NCBI GenBank assembly: GCA_963605415.1
Contig: CAVCUL010000013.1
Coordinates: 1-55,481, forward strand
Origin: CAG-217 sp963605415
GTDB taxonomy: Bacteria > Bacillota > Clostridia > Oscillospirales > Acutalibacteraceae
Direction of reading: 5' to 3'
DNA: 55,481 nt
Under the pieces are notes generated by a model that saw only the letters and a list, made by a program, of their open reading frames with translations, was not told where the DNA came from and searched no databases. The position numbers were made by a program, and so were the translations under genes. This document shows positions 13,308 to 20,881 of the stretch, in pieces. Each line of letters opens with the position of its first letter. Within the stretch, counting starts at the first letter, position 1.

Positions 13308-13931
13308 ATGACCGCAAATTCAAAAGCCACCAAATCCAAACCCAAAGCCGGCGCCGCCCGACGGCTCACCGGCATTGCCATGCTGTCTGCCGTGGCCTTT
13401 GCACTGCAATTTTTGGAATTCCCAATTCCCATTATGCCCGCTTTTATTAAGTTGGACTTCTCCGACCTGCCGGAGCTGCTGGCCGCCTTTGCCTACGGCC
13501 CCCTGGCGGGGGTGGCGGTGGCGGGGATCAAAAATCTGATCCACCTGCCCCTGTCCTCCAGCATGTATGTGGGCGAGCTGTCCAACTTTCTATTAGGTGC
13601 GGCCCTGTCCGTTACCGCCGGGGCCACCTACAAAAAGCACAAGACCAAGCGGGGTGCCCTGGCCGCCGCCGTGCTGTCTGCCGTGGTGATGGGACTTATT
13701 AGCGTGCCGGTAAACTACTGGGTCATTTACCCGTTATATTACAGCGTGCTGGGCTTTCCCCAGGCGGCGGTGCTGGATATGTACCGGGCCATTCTGCCCG
13801 CCACAAAGAGCGTTTTGCAGGCACTCTTTATCTTTAACCTGCCCTTTACCGTAGCCAAGGGGCTGCTGTGCGCCGCCCTGTGCGCCGGGATCTATAAACC
13901 CCTGTCGCCGCTGCTGCATGGGAGGAGATAA
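13308..13931 (+). CDS. ribU: Riboflavin ECF transporter S component
   Basis: 207 aa from ATG 13308 (AAAAGGAG upstream). After a basic N-terminus there are about six hydrophobic segments. The pattern LDFSDLPELLAAFAYGPLAG and GIKNLIHLPLSSSMYVGELSNF is typical of RibU proteins and includes riboflavin-contact regions. It works with the energy-coupling module EcfA-EcfA'-EcfT, which is not in this window. Control by the FMN riboswitch directly upstream confirms the substrate: the gene is shut off when FMN is plentiful. Confidence 0.94.
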   Translation: MTANSKATKSKPKAGAARRLTGIAMLSAVAFALQFLEFPIPIMPAFIKLDFSDLPELLAAFAYGPLAGVAVAGIKNLIHLPLSSSMYVGELSNFLLGAALSVTAGATYKKHKTKRGALAAAVLSAVVMGLISVPVNYWVIYPLYYSVLGFPQAAVLDMYRAILPATKSVLQALFIFNLPFTVAKGLLCAALCAGIYKPLSPLLHGRR

Positions 13932-14165
13932 AACGGCGGGCCGATGTGGGCATCGGCCCCTACATTCACTCTTTGATATGCGACCTGTAGGGTGCGGTGC
14001 CCACACCGCACCGCAGCAAAACACAATCCCCCGTGCAACTTGTTTTTCTAATCCCTCAGTCAGCTGCGCTGACAGCTCCCTTTACAAGGGAGCCTAAAAA
14101 GATGAAACCAGCCTCCCTTGTAAAGGGAGGTGGCTGCGAGCGTGCGAGCAGACGGAGGGATTTTT
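13932..14165. repeat. Block of short intergenic repeats
   Basis: Gene-free gap between ribU and the glycosyltransferase. It contains GGCCGATG...CATCGGCC (about 13942-13962), GGTGCGGTG...CACCGCACC (about 13990-14012), then the CTCAGTCAGCTGCGCTGACAG unit and two palindromes of the CTCCCTTTACAAGGGAG type (about 14074-14094 and 14111-14130). Confidence 0.75.
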
Positions 14166-14180
14166 CGCAGACCCATTCTC

Positions 14181-14208
14181 TTGACATTTCCCACGGGCGT
14201 GCTATAAT
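14181..14208 (+). promoter_or_regulatory. Promoter of the glycosyltransferase gene
   Basis: TTGACA (14181-14186), 16-bp spacer, TATAAT (14203-14208); the ATG is at 14257. Confidence 0.85.
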
Positions 14209-14256
14209 GACTTCGATATTGGACATGGAACCGATAGAAAAAAGAGAGGAATTTTT

Positions 14257-15189
14257 ATGCGCCTGTCGCTGATCGTACCCTGCTATAATGAGCAGGACAA
14301 TATTTTTCCCTTTGCCCGAGCGGTGGCAGAGGTTTTTCCCGACCCGTCCGCTTATGAGATTGTCTTTGTCAACGACGGCAGCAAAGACAAGACCCTGCAA
14401 AATCTAAAGGACCTGCATCGGCAAAGTGCGCAGAACATTCGGGTGGTCAGCTTCTCCCGCAACTTTGGCAAGGAGAGCGCCATTTACGCCGGGCTGCAAC
14501 ACTGCGACGGCGACTACATCAGCCTGATCGACGCAGACCTGCAACAGGACCCGGCCATTGTAAAGCAAATGACCGAAATTCTGGACGCGGAGCCGGACAC
14601 GGACTGCGTGTGCGCCTTTCAGGAGACCCGGCACGAGAACAAGCTGATGACCTCCTTAAAATCCGGCTTTTACAAAATGGCCACCAATATGAGCGAGGTG
14701 GACTTTGTCAACGGCGCCTCCGACTTCCGTACCTTCCGCCGCACCGTGCGGGACGCCCTGCTGCAAATGCCGGAATATTTTCGCTTCTCCAAGGGGCTGT
14801 TCAGCTGGGTGGGCTTTAACACCAAGTACATTCCCTATGAGGCCAAGGAGCGGGCCAGCGGCACCACAAAGTGGGGGTTCAAAAAGCTGCTGAAATACGG
14901 CTGGGACGGCATTTTGGCCTTTTCCACCGCGCCGCTGAAATTGGCAACGGTGCTGGGGCTGTTTTCCACCGCCTTTTCGATCCTTTACTTTATCGTGACC
15001 CTCATTCGAAAGGCCACCCAGCACATTGCGGTAGACGGCTTTACCCAGACGGTGATTTTGATCGTGTTCTTCGGCGGTATGCAGCTGTTTACCATCGGTA
15101 TCATCGGCGAGTATCTGGCCAAGAATTACATTGAGACCAAGCGCCGCCCGGTGTACCTGGCAAAAGAAATTCTCGATTACAAAAAATAA
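14257..15189 (+). CDS. GT2 polyprenyl-phosphate glycosyltransferase (GtrB/CsbB-like)
   Basis: 310 aa. The N-terminal GT-A domain (about 1-210) has LIVPCYNEQDNI, FVNDGSKDKTL, the metal-binding DADLQQDP and the acceptor-side region FSWVGFNTKYIPYEAKERASG. Two membrane helices follow (about 228-250 and 264-286), the layout of DPM1/GtrB-like enzymes that transfer a sugar from a nucleotide donor to undecaprenyl phosphate at the inner face of the membrane. The sugar is unknown. AGAGAGGA precedes the ATG, and the gene is a single unit with its own promoter and terminator. Confidence 0.9.
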   Translation: MRLSLIVPCYNEQDNIFPFARAVAEVFPDPSAYEIVFVNDGSKDKTLQNLKDLHRQSAQNIRVVSFSRNFGKESAIYAGLQHCDGDYISLIDADLQQDPAIVKQMTEILDAEPDTDCVCAFQETRHENKLMTSLKSGFYKMATNMSEVDFVNGASDFRTFRRTVRDALLQMPEYFRFSKGLFSWVGFNTKYIPYEAKERASGTTKWGFKKLLKYGWDGILAFSTAPLKLATVLGLFSTAFSILYFIVTLIRKATQHIAVDGFTQTVILIVFFGGMQLFTIGIIGEYLAKNYIETKRRPVYLAKEILDYKK

Positions 15190-15200
15190 TGGTTAAAATA

Positions 15201-15230
15201 AAGAGAGCGGGCGACCGTTCTCTTTTTTTA
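15201..15230 (+). terminator. Terminator of the glycosyltransferase gene
   Basis: AGAGAGCGG-GCGA-CCGTTCTCT followed by seven Ts, about 12 bp after the stop codon. Confidence 0.85.
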
Positions 15231-15519
15231 TTGATTTGCGGTTGCTTGCAATCCCTCCACCGCCTACGGGATAATTTTCAAATCCCTCCGTCTGCTCGCA
15301 CGCTCGCAGCCACCTCCCTTTACAAGGGAGGCTAATCGGTTACAAAATCTAAGCCCCCCTTGTAAAGGGGGGAAAGCGGCGTAGCCGCAGGGGGGATTAT
15401 ACCAAATTCATTCTACTCATTATTTCTCACACCCCACCCAATCTGTCAAACCATACAAAAAATGCGGCGCGGGCGGCCGGTTTTGTGGCAGAACTGTGGC
15501 GCAAAATCTGCCCGGCGGC
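15231..15519. repeat. Short intergenic repeats upstream of the aldolase gene
   Basis: Contains the palindrome CTCCCTTTACAAGGGAG (about 15314-15331), a CCCCCTTGTAAAGGGGGG unit (about 15354-15371) followed by a GCGGCGTAGCCGC hairpin, and trailing unrepeated sequence up to the fba promoter. No gene is seen. Confidence 0.7.
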
Positions 15520-15548
15520 TTGCTATTTTGCGCAAAATGGTGTATAAT
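15520..15548 (+). promoter_or_regulatory. Promoter of the aldolase gene
   Basis: TTGCTA (15520-15525), 17-bp spacer, TATAAT (15543-15548). Confidence 0.75.
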
Positions 15549-15600
15549 GCACAGTGAATGATCCGCAGGATCATAATTTACTTTGAATGGAGAGAACACT

Positions 15601-16542
15601 ATGCCACTGGTAACGACTACCGAAATGTTCAAGAAGGCTTATGAGGGCGGTTACGCCATCGGTGCTTTCAATGTAAATAACATGGAGATCGTGCAGGGGA
15701 TCACCCGTGCAGCCAAGAAGCTGAATGCCCCGGTGATTCTGCAGTGCTCCGCCGGCGCACGCAAGTACGCCTCTCACGACTATCTGGTTGCTATGGTTAA
15801 GGCTGCCGCTGAGGAGACCGGCCTGCCCATCGCCCTGCACCTGGACCACGGCCCGGACTTTGAGACCTGCAAAGCCTGCATCGACGGCGGATTCACCTCC
15901 GTGATGATCGACGGCTCCAGCAAGCCCTATGAGGAGAACATTGAGCTGACCAAAAAGGTGGTTGAGTACGCCCACGCCCACGGTGTAGTGGTTGAGGGCG
16001 AGCTGGGCACCCTGGCCGGCGTTGAGGATGATGTTGTGGTTGAAGCCGGCAATGAGAGCTACACCCGCCCGGAAGAGGTTGAGGATTTCGTAACCCGCAC
16101 CGGCGTGGACTCCCTGGCCATCGCCATCGGCACCAGCCACGGCGCCTACAAGTTTAAGCCCGGCCAGAAGCCGCAGCTGCGTTTTGACATTCTGGAAGAG
16201 GTGCAGCGCCGTCTGCCCGGCTTCCCCATCGTACTGCACGGTGCGTCCTCCGTTAACCAGGACCACATCAAGATGATCAACCAGTACGGCGGCCAGATGC
16301 CCGACGCCATCGGTATCCCGGAGGATATGCTGCGTGAGGCTGCTTCCATGGCTGTCTGCAAGATCAATGTGGACTCCGATATTCGTATCGCCATGACCGC
16401 TGCCATCCGCAAGCACTTTGCTGAGAACCCCACCCACTTCGATCCCCGTCAGTATATGACCCCGGCCCGCGACCTGATCGAGGAAGTTGTGGCGCACAAG
16501 ATCGATGTTGTGTTCGGCGCTGCCGGTCACGCCAACGACTGA
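15601..16542 (+). CDS. fba: Class II fructose-1,6-bisphosphate aldolase
   Basis: 313 aa from ATG 15601 (GGAGAG upstream; a TTG at 15583 is less likely). It interconverts fructose-1,6-bisphosphate with DHAP and glyceraldehyde-3-phosphate in glycolysis. Class II marks are the zinc ligands in ALHLDHG, the EGELGTLAG block, the TSHGAYKF block and LHGASS, and the substrate-binding NVDSDIR near residue 255. Codons are those of a highly expressed gene. It stands alone between its promoter and a strong terminator. Confidence 0.95.
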   Translation: MPLVTTTEMFKKAYEGGYAIGAFNVNNMEIVQGITRAAKKLNAPVILQCSAGARKYASHDYLVAMVKAAAEETGLPIALHLDHGPDFETCKACIDGGFTSVMIDGSSKPYEENIELTKKVVEYAHAHGVVVEGELGTLAGVEDDVVVEAGNESYTRPEEVEDFVTRTGVDSLAIAIGTSHGAYKFKPGQKPQLRFDILEEVQRRLPGFPIVLHGASSVNQDHIKMINQYGGQMPDAIGIPEDMLREAASMAVCKINVDSDIRIAMTAAIRKHFAENPTHFDPRQYMTPARDLIEEVVAHKIDVVFGAAGHAND

Positions 16543-16559
16543 TTTTAACTGCAAAAAGG

Positions 16560-16594
16560 CCCTTGGTATTTTTTACCAAGGGTCTCTTTTTTTT
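16560..16594 (+). terminator. Terminator of fba
   Basis: CCCTTGGTA-TTTTT-TACCAAGGG followed by TCTCTTTTTTTT. Confidence 0.92.
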
Positions 16595-16603
16595 GCCCGG
16601 CGG

Positions 16604-16780
16604 CTACATCATAGACGATACATTGTCTACAAAGTTCGCCACGGAATTGACCGCCTTTTTCATGGTCTTTTGGGTCTTTGCAGAGCTGCTGTTCATGGTT
16701 GCCACCGTACCGGCCACCATACTGCCTACGGCCATGGCCACGCCCAGGCCCTTCATCATATTTACCGTTTTCTTTTTCAT
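16604..16780 (-). CDS. Small 58-aa protein with hydrophobic N-terminus
   Basis: A short gene read on the minus strand: ATG at 16780 preceded by GGAGG with 6-bp spacing, stop TAG at 16604. The product begins MKKKTVNMMKGLGVAMAVGS, continues with a small-residue hydrophobic segment (about 10-28, Gly/Ala/Val/Met) and ends in an amphipathic, Lys/Asn/Ser-rich tail with KTMKKAVNSVANFVDNVSSM. One membrane segment with a helical tail resembles YtxH-like small proteins; no function can be given. It is downstream of the folate operon's terminator and convergent with fba. Confidence 0.7.
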   Translation of the reverse strand: MKKKTVNMMKGLGVAMAVGSMVAGTVATMNSSSAKTQKTMKKAVNSVANFVDNVSSMM

Positions 16781-16898
16781 ATTCGTCCTCCGTTATTAAA
16801 TTGCAACGCGCCTTGCTCTATTAGTTTGCACCGCACGACAGCAAAAAGTCCACGCAGTTTTTGCCTGCGCCCGCCACATTTTAACGGAAAAAATTGGC

Positions 16899-16932
16899 AA
16901 AAAAACACCCTGCTCTTTTGATGAGAGCAGGG
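16899..16932 (-). terminator. Terminator of the folate operon
   Basis: On the minus strand CCCTGCTCT-CATCAAA-AGAGCAGGG is followed by TGTTTTTTT, 16 bp beyond the folK stop codon. Confidence 0.88.
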
Positions 16933-16947
16933 CCATTTTTTGTGTTT

Positions 16948-17442
16948 TCAGAATTCCCAGTCCGGCTGGGTGGGGATCTTCTCCACCGCCTGGCCATCGA
17001 TCTTGTCCAAACAGGAGCCGAACTCCATACCGAATGCCCGACCGTCTACGAAAATATCTAAGAGTGGCCGAAGCACAAAACGGCGCTCCCGGTAGCGGGG
17101 GTGGGGCACCACCAAATTCTCTGTTTGCAGCTGCAAGTTGCCGGCAAAGATCACATCCACATCCAGCACCCGGGGGCCGTTCTTTACCCCGCGCACCCGG
17201 CCCAGACCGGCCTCCAGTCCCAGGCACACGCCCAGCATTTCATGAGGATTTAGCCGGGACTCTACCAAAAAGCACACGTTGTAAAAATCATCCTGCCGGG
17301 CATAGCCCACCGGCTGGGTCTGATAAACGGCGGAGGCGGACACCACATGGGTGCCGGGCACCAGGTCCAGCGCCTCTCTGCAATAAGTTAAATTGGCCAG
17401 CCGGTCACCCAGATTGGTACCGGCGCTGAGTACATAATACAT
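16948..17442 (-). CDS. folK: HPPK, 6-hydroxymethyl-7,8-dihydropterin pyrophosphokinase
   Basis: 164 aa from ATG 17442, chosen because AGGAAG precedes it and the family starts close to the YYVLSAGTNLGDR motif. It transfers pyrophosphate from ATP to hydroxymethyl-dihydropterin, the step before FolP. The family signature is visible as RVRGVKNGPRVLDVDVIF (Mg/ATP site, with D-x-D), and VVPHPRYRERRFVLRPL follows. Last gene of the leftward folE-folP-ybjQ-folB-folK operon, starting one base after folB's stop. Confidence 0.93.
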   Translation of the reverse strand: MYYVLSAGTNLGDRLANLTYCREALDLVPGTHVVSASAVYQTQPVGYARQDDFYNVCFLVESRLNPHEMLGVCLGLEAGLGRVRGVKNGPRVLDVDVIFAGNLQLQTENLVVPHPRYRERRFVLRPLLDIFVDGRAFGMEFGSCLDKIDGQAVEKIPTQPDWEF

Positions 17443-17443
17443 A

Positions 17444-17809
17444 TTACTTCCTGTCTCTGGAAATGGTGACGCCCACCCAGTCAAAATCTGCCTGAATGGG
17501 TGCCTGGGGTTTCTTTAAGGTCAAATCCACCCGCAGCACCTCCGGGTACTCTGCCAGCACCGCAGCGGTCAGATCCTCTGCTGTGCGCTCCAACAAATCG
17601 TTGGTTCGCGCTGTAAACACCCGGCGCAGGGTCTTAATAACCTTGGCGTAGCTGACCGTGTCCTCTACCCGGTCGCTGTGGCAGGCCTTGGCCAAATTTA
17701 CATAAAGGTCGGCGTCAATCTCAAAGCGCTGACCCTGTATTTTCTCCTCCGGATTTACCCCGTGGTAGCCAAACAGCCGCAGTCCGCGGATTAAAATTCT
17801 GTCCGTCAT
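17444..17809 (-). CDS. folB: Dihydroneopterin aldolase
   Basis: 121 aa, full length for FolB. It cleaves 7,8-dihydroneopterin to 6-hydroxymethyl-dihydropterin plus glycolaldehyde. The family pattern is clear: ILIRGLRLFGYHGVNPEEK, the strand QRFEIDADLYV, DTVSYAKVIKTL with the pterin-contact region, LLERTAEDL with the substrate-binding Glu, and LTLKKPQAPI near the end. It overlaps the upstream YbjQ gene by 4 bp, so translation is coupled. Confidence 0.93.
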   Translation of the reverse strand: MTDRILIRGLRLFGYHGVNPEEKIQGQRFEIDADLYVNLAKACHSDRVEDTVSYAKVIKTLRRVFTARTNDLLERTAEDLTAAVLAEYPEVLRVDLTLKKPQAPIQADFDWVGVTISRDRK

Positions 17810-18129
17810 TTATTTTGCACCACCACTGCGGTGCCGGTGGCGCTGACCATCAGCATATTGCCCTGACCCAATACCTCGTAGTCAATATCCACGCCCACAA
17901 CAGCGTTGGCGCCCAACTGGGCTGCCCGTCTCTCCATCTCTGCCAGCGCGGCCATGCGGGAGTTTTCCAGCTCCTCCTCATACCCGGCGCTGCGCCCACC
18001 CACAAAGTTGCGGAAAGAGGCGCCAAAGTCCTTAATAAAATTCACGCCATTGACCACCTCACCGGTGACAATGCCCTTGTACTCCACGATCACGCCGTTC
18101 TCCACGGTGGGGGTGGTTACACTGATCAT
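17806..18129 (-). CDS. YbjQ/UPF0145-family protein
   Basis: 107 aa of the YbjQ (UPF0145) family, recognised from TTPTVENGVIVEYKGIVTGE, the SGYEEELENSR-like block (here SAGYEEELENSRMAALAEM), GANAVVGVDIDYEVLG and MLMVSATGTAVVV. These are small pentameric cytoplasmic proteins, sometimes called putative heavy-metal-binding, with no proven role. Its genes usually stand apart from folate synthesis, but here it is embedded with 4-bp overlaps on both sides between folP and folB. Confidence 0.9.
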   Translation of the reverse strand: MISVTTPTVENGVIVEYKGIVTGEVVNGVNFIKDFGASFRNFVGGRSAGYEEELENSRMAALAEMERRAAQLGANAVVGVDIDYEVLGQGNMLMVSATGTAVVVQNK

Positions 18130-18932
18130 ACCCTTGCTCCTTTCAAATGCTGCGCCATCAAGACGCCCTGTTTTTCCTGTTCTATATTGTGTAGGCGGAT
18201 GATATCCGCACCGCCCAAAACACCTACAGTATCTGCCGCAATATTGCCAAAGGTGCGTGCCTTTGGTTCCGGCTGGTCGCTGCCACGGCCGATCACCCGC
18301 TTGCGGGAGCAGCCCAGCAGCAGTGGAAAGCCCGTCAGCTTATATTGGGGAATATTGGCGATCAGCGCCAAATCCTGTTGAAAATCCTTGCCAAATCCAA
18401 TGCCCATATCCAGGCAAATTTGGCTGTCCTGCACACCCAGTGCCTGGCAGGCGGCGATACTGTCTGCAAAAAACGCCTTTACATCTGCCGGTGTACCCGG
18501 CCCGGCGTGCATAATCACCCAACCGGCCTTGTAGCGGCACACCACTTCTGCCATTTCCGGACTGACCACACTGCTGACATCATTGATGATCTGTGCCCCA
18601 CAGCGCAGTGCCTGCGCCGCCACATAGGGGTAGTAGGTGTCTACCGACACCGGCAGCGCCGTCTCCTGACAAAGCACAGACAGCACCGGCTCCAGCCGCG
18701 CCCACTCCTCTTTATCTGTTACCGGGGTGTGGCCCGGCCGGGTGGACTGGCCGCCGATGTCTAAAATATCCGCCCCCTGCGCTTCCAGCGCCCGGGCGTG
18801 GTCCAGCGCTGTTGCCGGGTCCAGCCAGTCGCCTCCGTCAGAAAAGGAGTCCGGGGTTACATTTACAATCCCCATCAACAAAACCTTGCTGCCGTATTCA
18901 ATCTCTTTGTCTCTGCAATGCCAAACAGCCAT
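18126..18932 (-). CDS. folP: Dihydropteroate synthase
   Basis: 268 aa. It joins hydroxymethyl-dihydropterin pyrophosphate with p-aminobenzoate and is the target of sulfonamides. The pterin-binding blocks are intact: LMGIVNVTPDSFSDGGDW, ADILDIGGQSTRPGH, VSVDTYYPYVAAQAL, INDVSSV, DMGIGFGKDFQQDLALI and LLGCSRKRVIG. Length is usual for the family. No extra insertions of the kind linked with sulfonamide resistance are obvious. It sits 9 bp downstream of folE. Confidence 0.95.
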   Translation of the reverse strand: MAVWHCRDKEIEYGSKVLLMGIVNVTPDSFSDGGDWLDPATALDHARALEAQGADILDIGGQSTRPGHTPVTDKEEWARLEPVLSVLCQETALPVSVDTYYPYVAAQALRCGAQIINDVSSVVSPEMAEVVCRYKAGWVIMHAGPGTPADVKAFFADSIAACQALGVQDSQICLDMGIGFGKDFQQDLALIANIPQYKLTGFPLLLGCSRKRVIGRGSDQPEPKARTFGNIAADTVGVLGGADIIRLHNIEQEKQGVLMAQHLKGARV

Positions 18933-18941
18933 AGATTCTCC

Positions 18942-19499
18942 TTACTTGGTCAGCAATGCCAGCGCCTCGGCACGGGTGCGGGCGTCCGTTTTCATCGTGC
19001 CCCGCAAAGCGGAGGTTTGGGTGGTACTGCCGGCAGCCTTTGCGCCGCGCATATTCATACACATGTGCTCTGCCTCTAAAATCACTGCCACGCCTTTGGG
19101 TTGCAGTTCCCTATTGAGAAAATCCGCAATATCATGGGTTAGCCGTTCCTGCACCTGGGGACGGCGGGCAAAGCAGTCCACAATACGGGCAAACTTGGAC
19201 AGGCCGATAATGCGGTTGTCTGCCGGAATATAAGCGATATGCGCCTTGCCCACAAAGGGCAGCAGGTGGTGCTCACACATAGAGGCAAAGGGAATATCCC
19301 GCACAATCACCATTTCGTCCGTGCTCTTCTCTTCAAAAAATTTCAAATGCTGACACGGGTCCGTCTCCAGCCCGGCAAACACCTCGGCATACATGTCCGC
19401 CACCCGGCGGGGAGTCTCCACCAGCCCCGGTCGGTCCGGGTCCTCGCCCACCGCCAACAAAATCTCCCGCACAGCGGCCTGCAATCTCTCTTTATCCAT
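18942..19499 (-). CDS. folE: GTP cyclohydrolase I
   Basis: 185 aa, first enzyme of folate synthesis (GTP to 7,8-dihydroneopterin triphosphate). Zinc ligands and active site lie in SMCEHHLLPFVGKAHIAYIP (Cys and His) and the later EAEHMCMNMRG (Cys). QERLTHDIADFLNREL and TSALRGTMKTD complete the family pattern. It is the first gene of the folate operon; AGGAGAATAC precedes the ATG. A phosphatase for dihydroneopterin triphosphate and pABA genes are not in this window. Confidence 0.95.
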   Translation of the reverse strand: MDKERLQAAVREILLAVGEDPDRPGLVETPRRVADMYAEVFAGLETDPCQHLKFFEEKSTDEMVIVRDIPFASMCEHHLLPFVGKAHIAYIPADNRIIGLSKFARIVDCFARRPQVQERLTHDIADFLNRELQPKGVAVILEAEHMCMNMRGAKAAGSTTQTSALRGTMKTDARTRAEALALLTK

Positions 19500-19570
19500 T
19501 TCTGTATTCTCCTAAATCCGACACAGGCGGCCTTTCACAGCGTTTTTGCCATAAAAGCACTGTGTACCCG

Positions 19571-20500
19571 TTATTTACTAAAATAGCCCTGTATGGTGCT
19601 TTTATCACGGGCTGTTAAGGCGTTGCCGTTATATTCCAGCTCCACATTATAGGCATTCACGCCGTTTTGGGTGCCTGTAAGCACCGTGATATTGTCACTG
19701 CGCCCGGAAAAATCACGCACAGTCAAATTGGTACGCGCCAGGGTAATAAAATCCCGAAACAATTCGTCCTTCTTCGTGCCGTTATCTGCACAAAATAGGG
19801 TATTCAGTGCAGTCAGTCCCAAATCGTTAGCGGACTGAATATCTTTCTCTTCCAAAAAATACCGCCAAAGGGCTGTAAATCGCTTACCGTTCAGGCTGGT
19901 CTCACCGGCACTGATTCGTAAACTAAAGGTATCTGCGGCGGTGGTGTTGCGGTATTTAATATCCGCCGCTACCGGATAATGGACCTCTCCCAAATCATCA
20001 AAAAAGGAAGCAAAGTCCGTTAAGGTCATGACAATATAAAAATCCGGTTTAATCCCGGTGGCTGTCTCTGTCATTTTTACCAGACTGTTGATGCCTCCGC
20101 TGGTATAAACCCCGGCCAGCGTACTGCCCTCTGCGGTGGTTTGGGGCAGCAAATTACAAAGCTTGTAAGACACACTGTCCATATCCACCTGAATCAGCAC
20201 CACTGCATACAGATTTTGATTATCCTTACCGGTGATGGCCAACATGTAATTGGTTTTGCCGCTAACCTGCGGCAACTCCGCCTGCGTGGTGGTATCACCG
20301 GTCTGCGTAACGGCTACCGTTTGCTCCGGCACAAAAAACTTTTTGGCAGAAAAATCATTTTTTGCACCCACATAGACTACCACAAAAATAGACAACAGAA
20401 GAACCACCGCTAAAATGCCCAAAAGAATATGCTGTTCCCGGTCTGCGCCGGTGCGGGACTTGGAAAGATAAATATCGCCCCGGTTTTTAAAAATCTTCAT
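19571..20500 (-). CDS. Degenerate LCP-like membrane protein
   Basis: 309 aa. A basic N-terminus, one membrane helix (about 24-47) and an extracellular domain. The order of segments in about 84-180 (NYMLAITGKDNQNLYAVVLI, then DMDSVSYKLCNLLPQT, GGINSLVKMTETATGIKPDF, YIVMTLTDFASFFDDLG) follows LytR-CpsA-Psr domains (GTDSR...RSDTI...PRDT...INYAYAYGG...DYYV). The Asp/Arg residues that bind the pyrophosphate of the lipid-linked substrate are not present, so it is unlikely to be an active ligase. A canonical LCP protein is at 31491. Located just left of the origin and co-directional with the folate operon (71-bp gap). Assignment is by fold pattern only. Confidence 0.6.
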   Translation of the reverse strand: MKIFKNRGDIYLSKSRTGADREQHILLGILAVVLLLSIFVVVYVGAKNDFSAKKFFVPEQTVAVTQTGDTTTQAELPQVSGKTNYMLAITGKDNQNLYAVVLIQVDMDSVSYKLCNLLPQTTAEGSTLAGVYTSGGINSLVKMTETATGIKPDFYIVMTLTDFASFFDDLGEVHYPVAADIKYRNTTAADTFSLRISAGETSLNGKRFTALWRYFLEEKDIQSANDLGLTALNTLFCADNGTKKDELFRDFITLARTNLTVRDFSGRSDNITVLTGTQNGVNAYNVELEYNGNALTARDKSTIQGYFSK

Positions 20501-20881
20501 CGTGGGGTGCTCCTTTCTGTTTTAATATGCTTATTATACAAGATCGTCCTCACCGGTGCAAGGTGCACGCCATATTTTTGTAGGGAACTTTACGGTGAAA
20601 AATCACCACTGTATGGATAAACTATATATCTTTCCCTCTATATTATAAAATCCCTACTCTATAATATATATAATATATATATAATTTTACAATAAGTATT
20701 GATTATAATCATAAATACTGCTATAATAGACTCTGTATTCTGGTATGGTGGCAGCAGACGGAAATATGCATTTGTTTGTTTAATAACTTGTTTTTTTATA
20801 ATCACCCCACAGGCGGTTTGCCGCCCATACGACTGATTTTGTCACCGCCACACCAAAAAACAAGAATCTGAAGGAGAAGCT
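20501..20881. promoter_or_regulatory. AT-rich dnaA leader with promoter and a DnaA box
   Basis: No gene. A DnaA-box variant TTATCCATA is on the minus strand at 20620-20612. The region 20625-20700 is extremely AT-rich, with runs of alternating TATATA. The dnaA promoter reads TTGATT (20699-20704), 17 bp, TATAAT (20722-20727). This would be the upstream half of a bipartite origin of the Bacillus kind, though only one good box is visible here. Confidence 0.65.

Noticed and set aside
15571..16554. 327-aa leftward frame
   Set aside because: Antisense to fba; typical shadow frame of a high-GC coding region.
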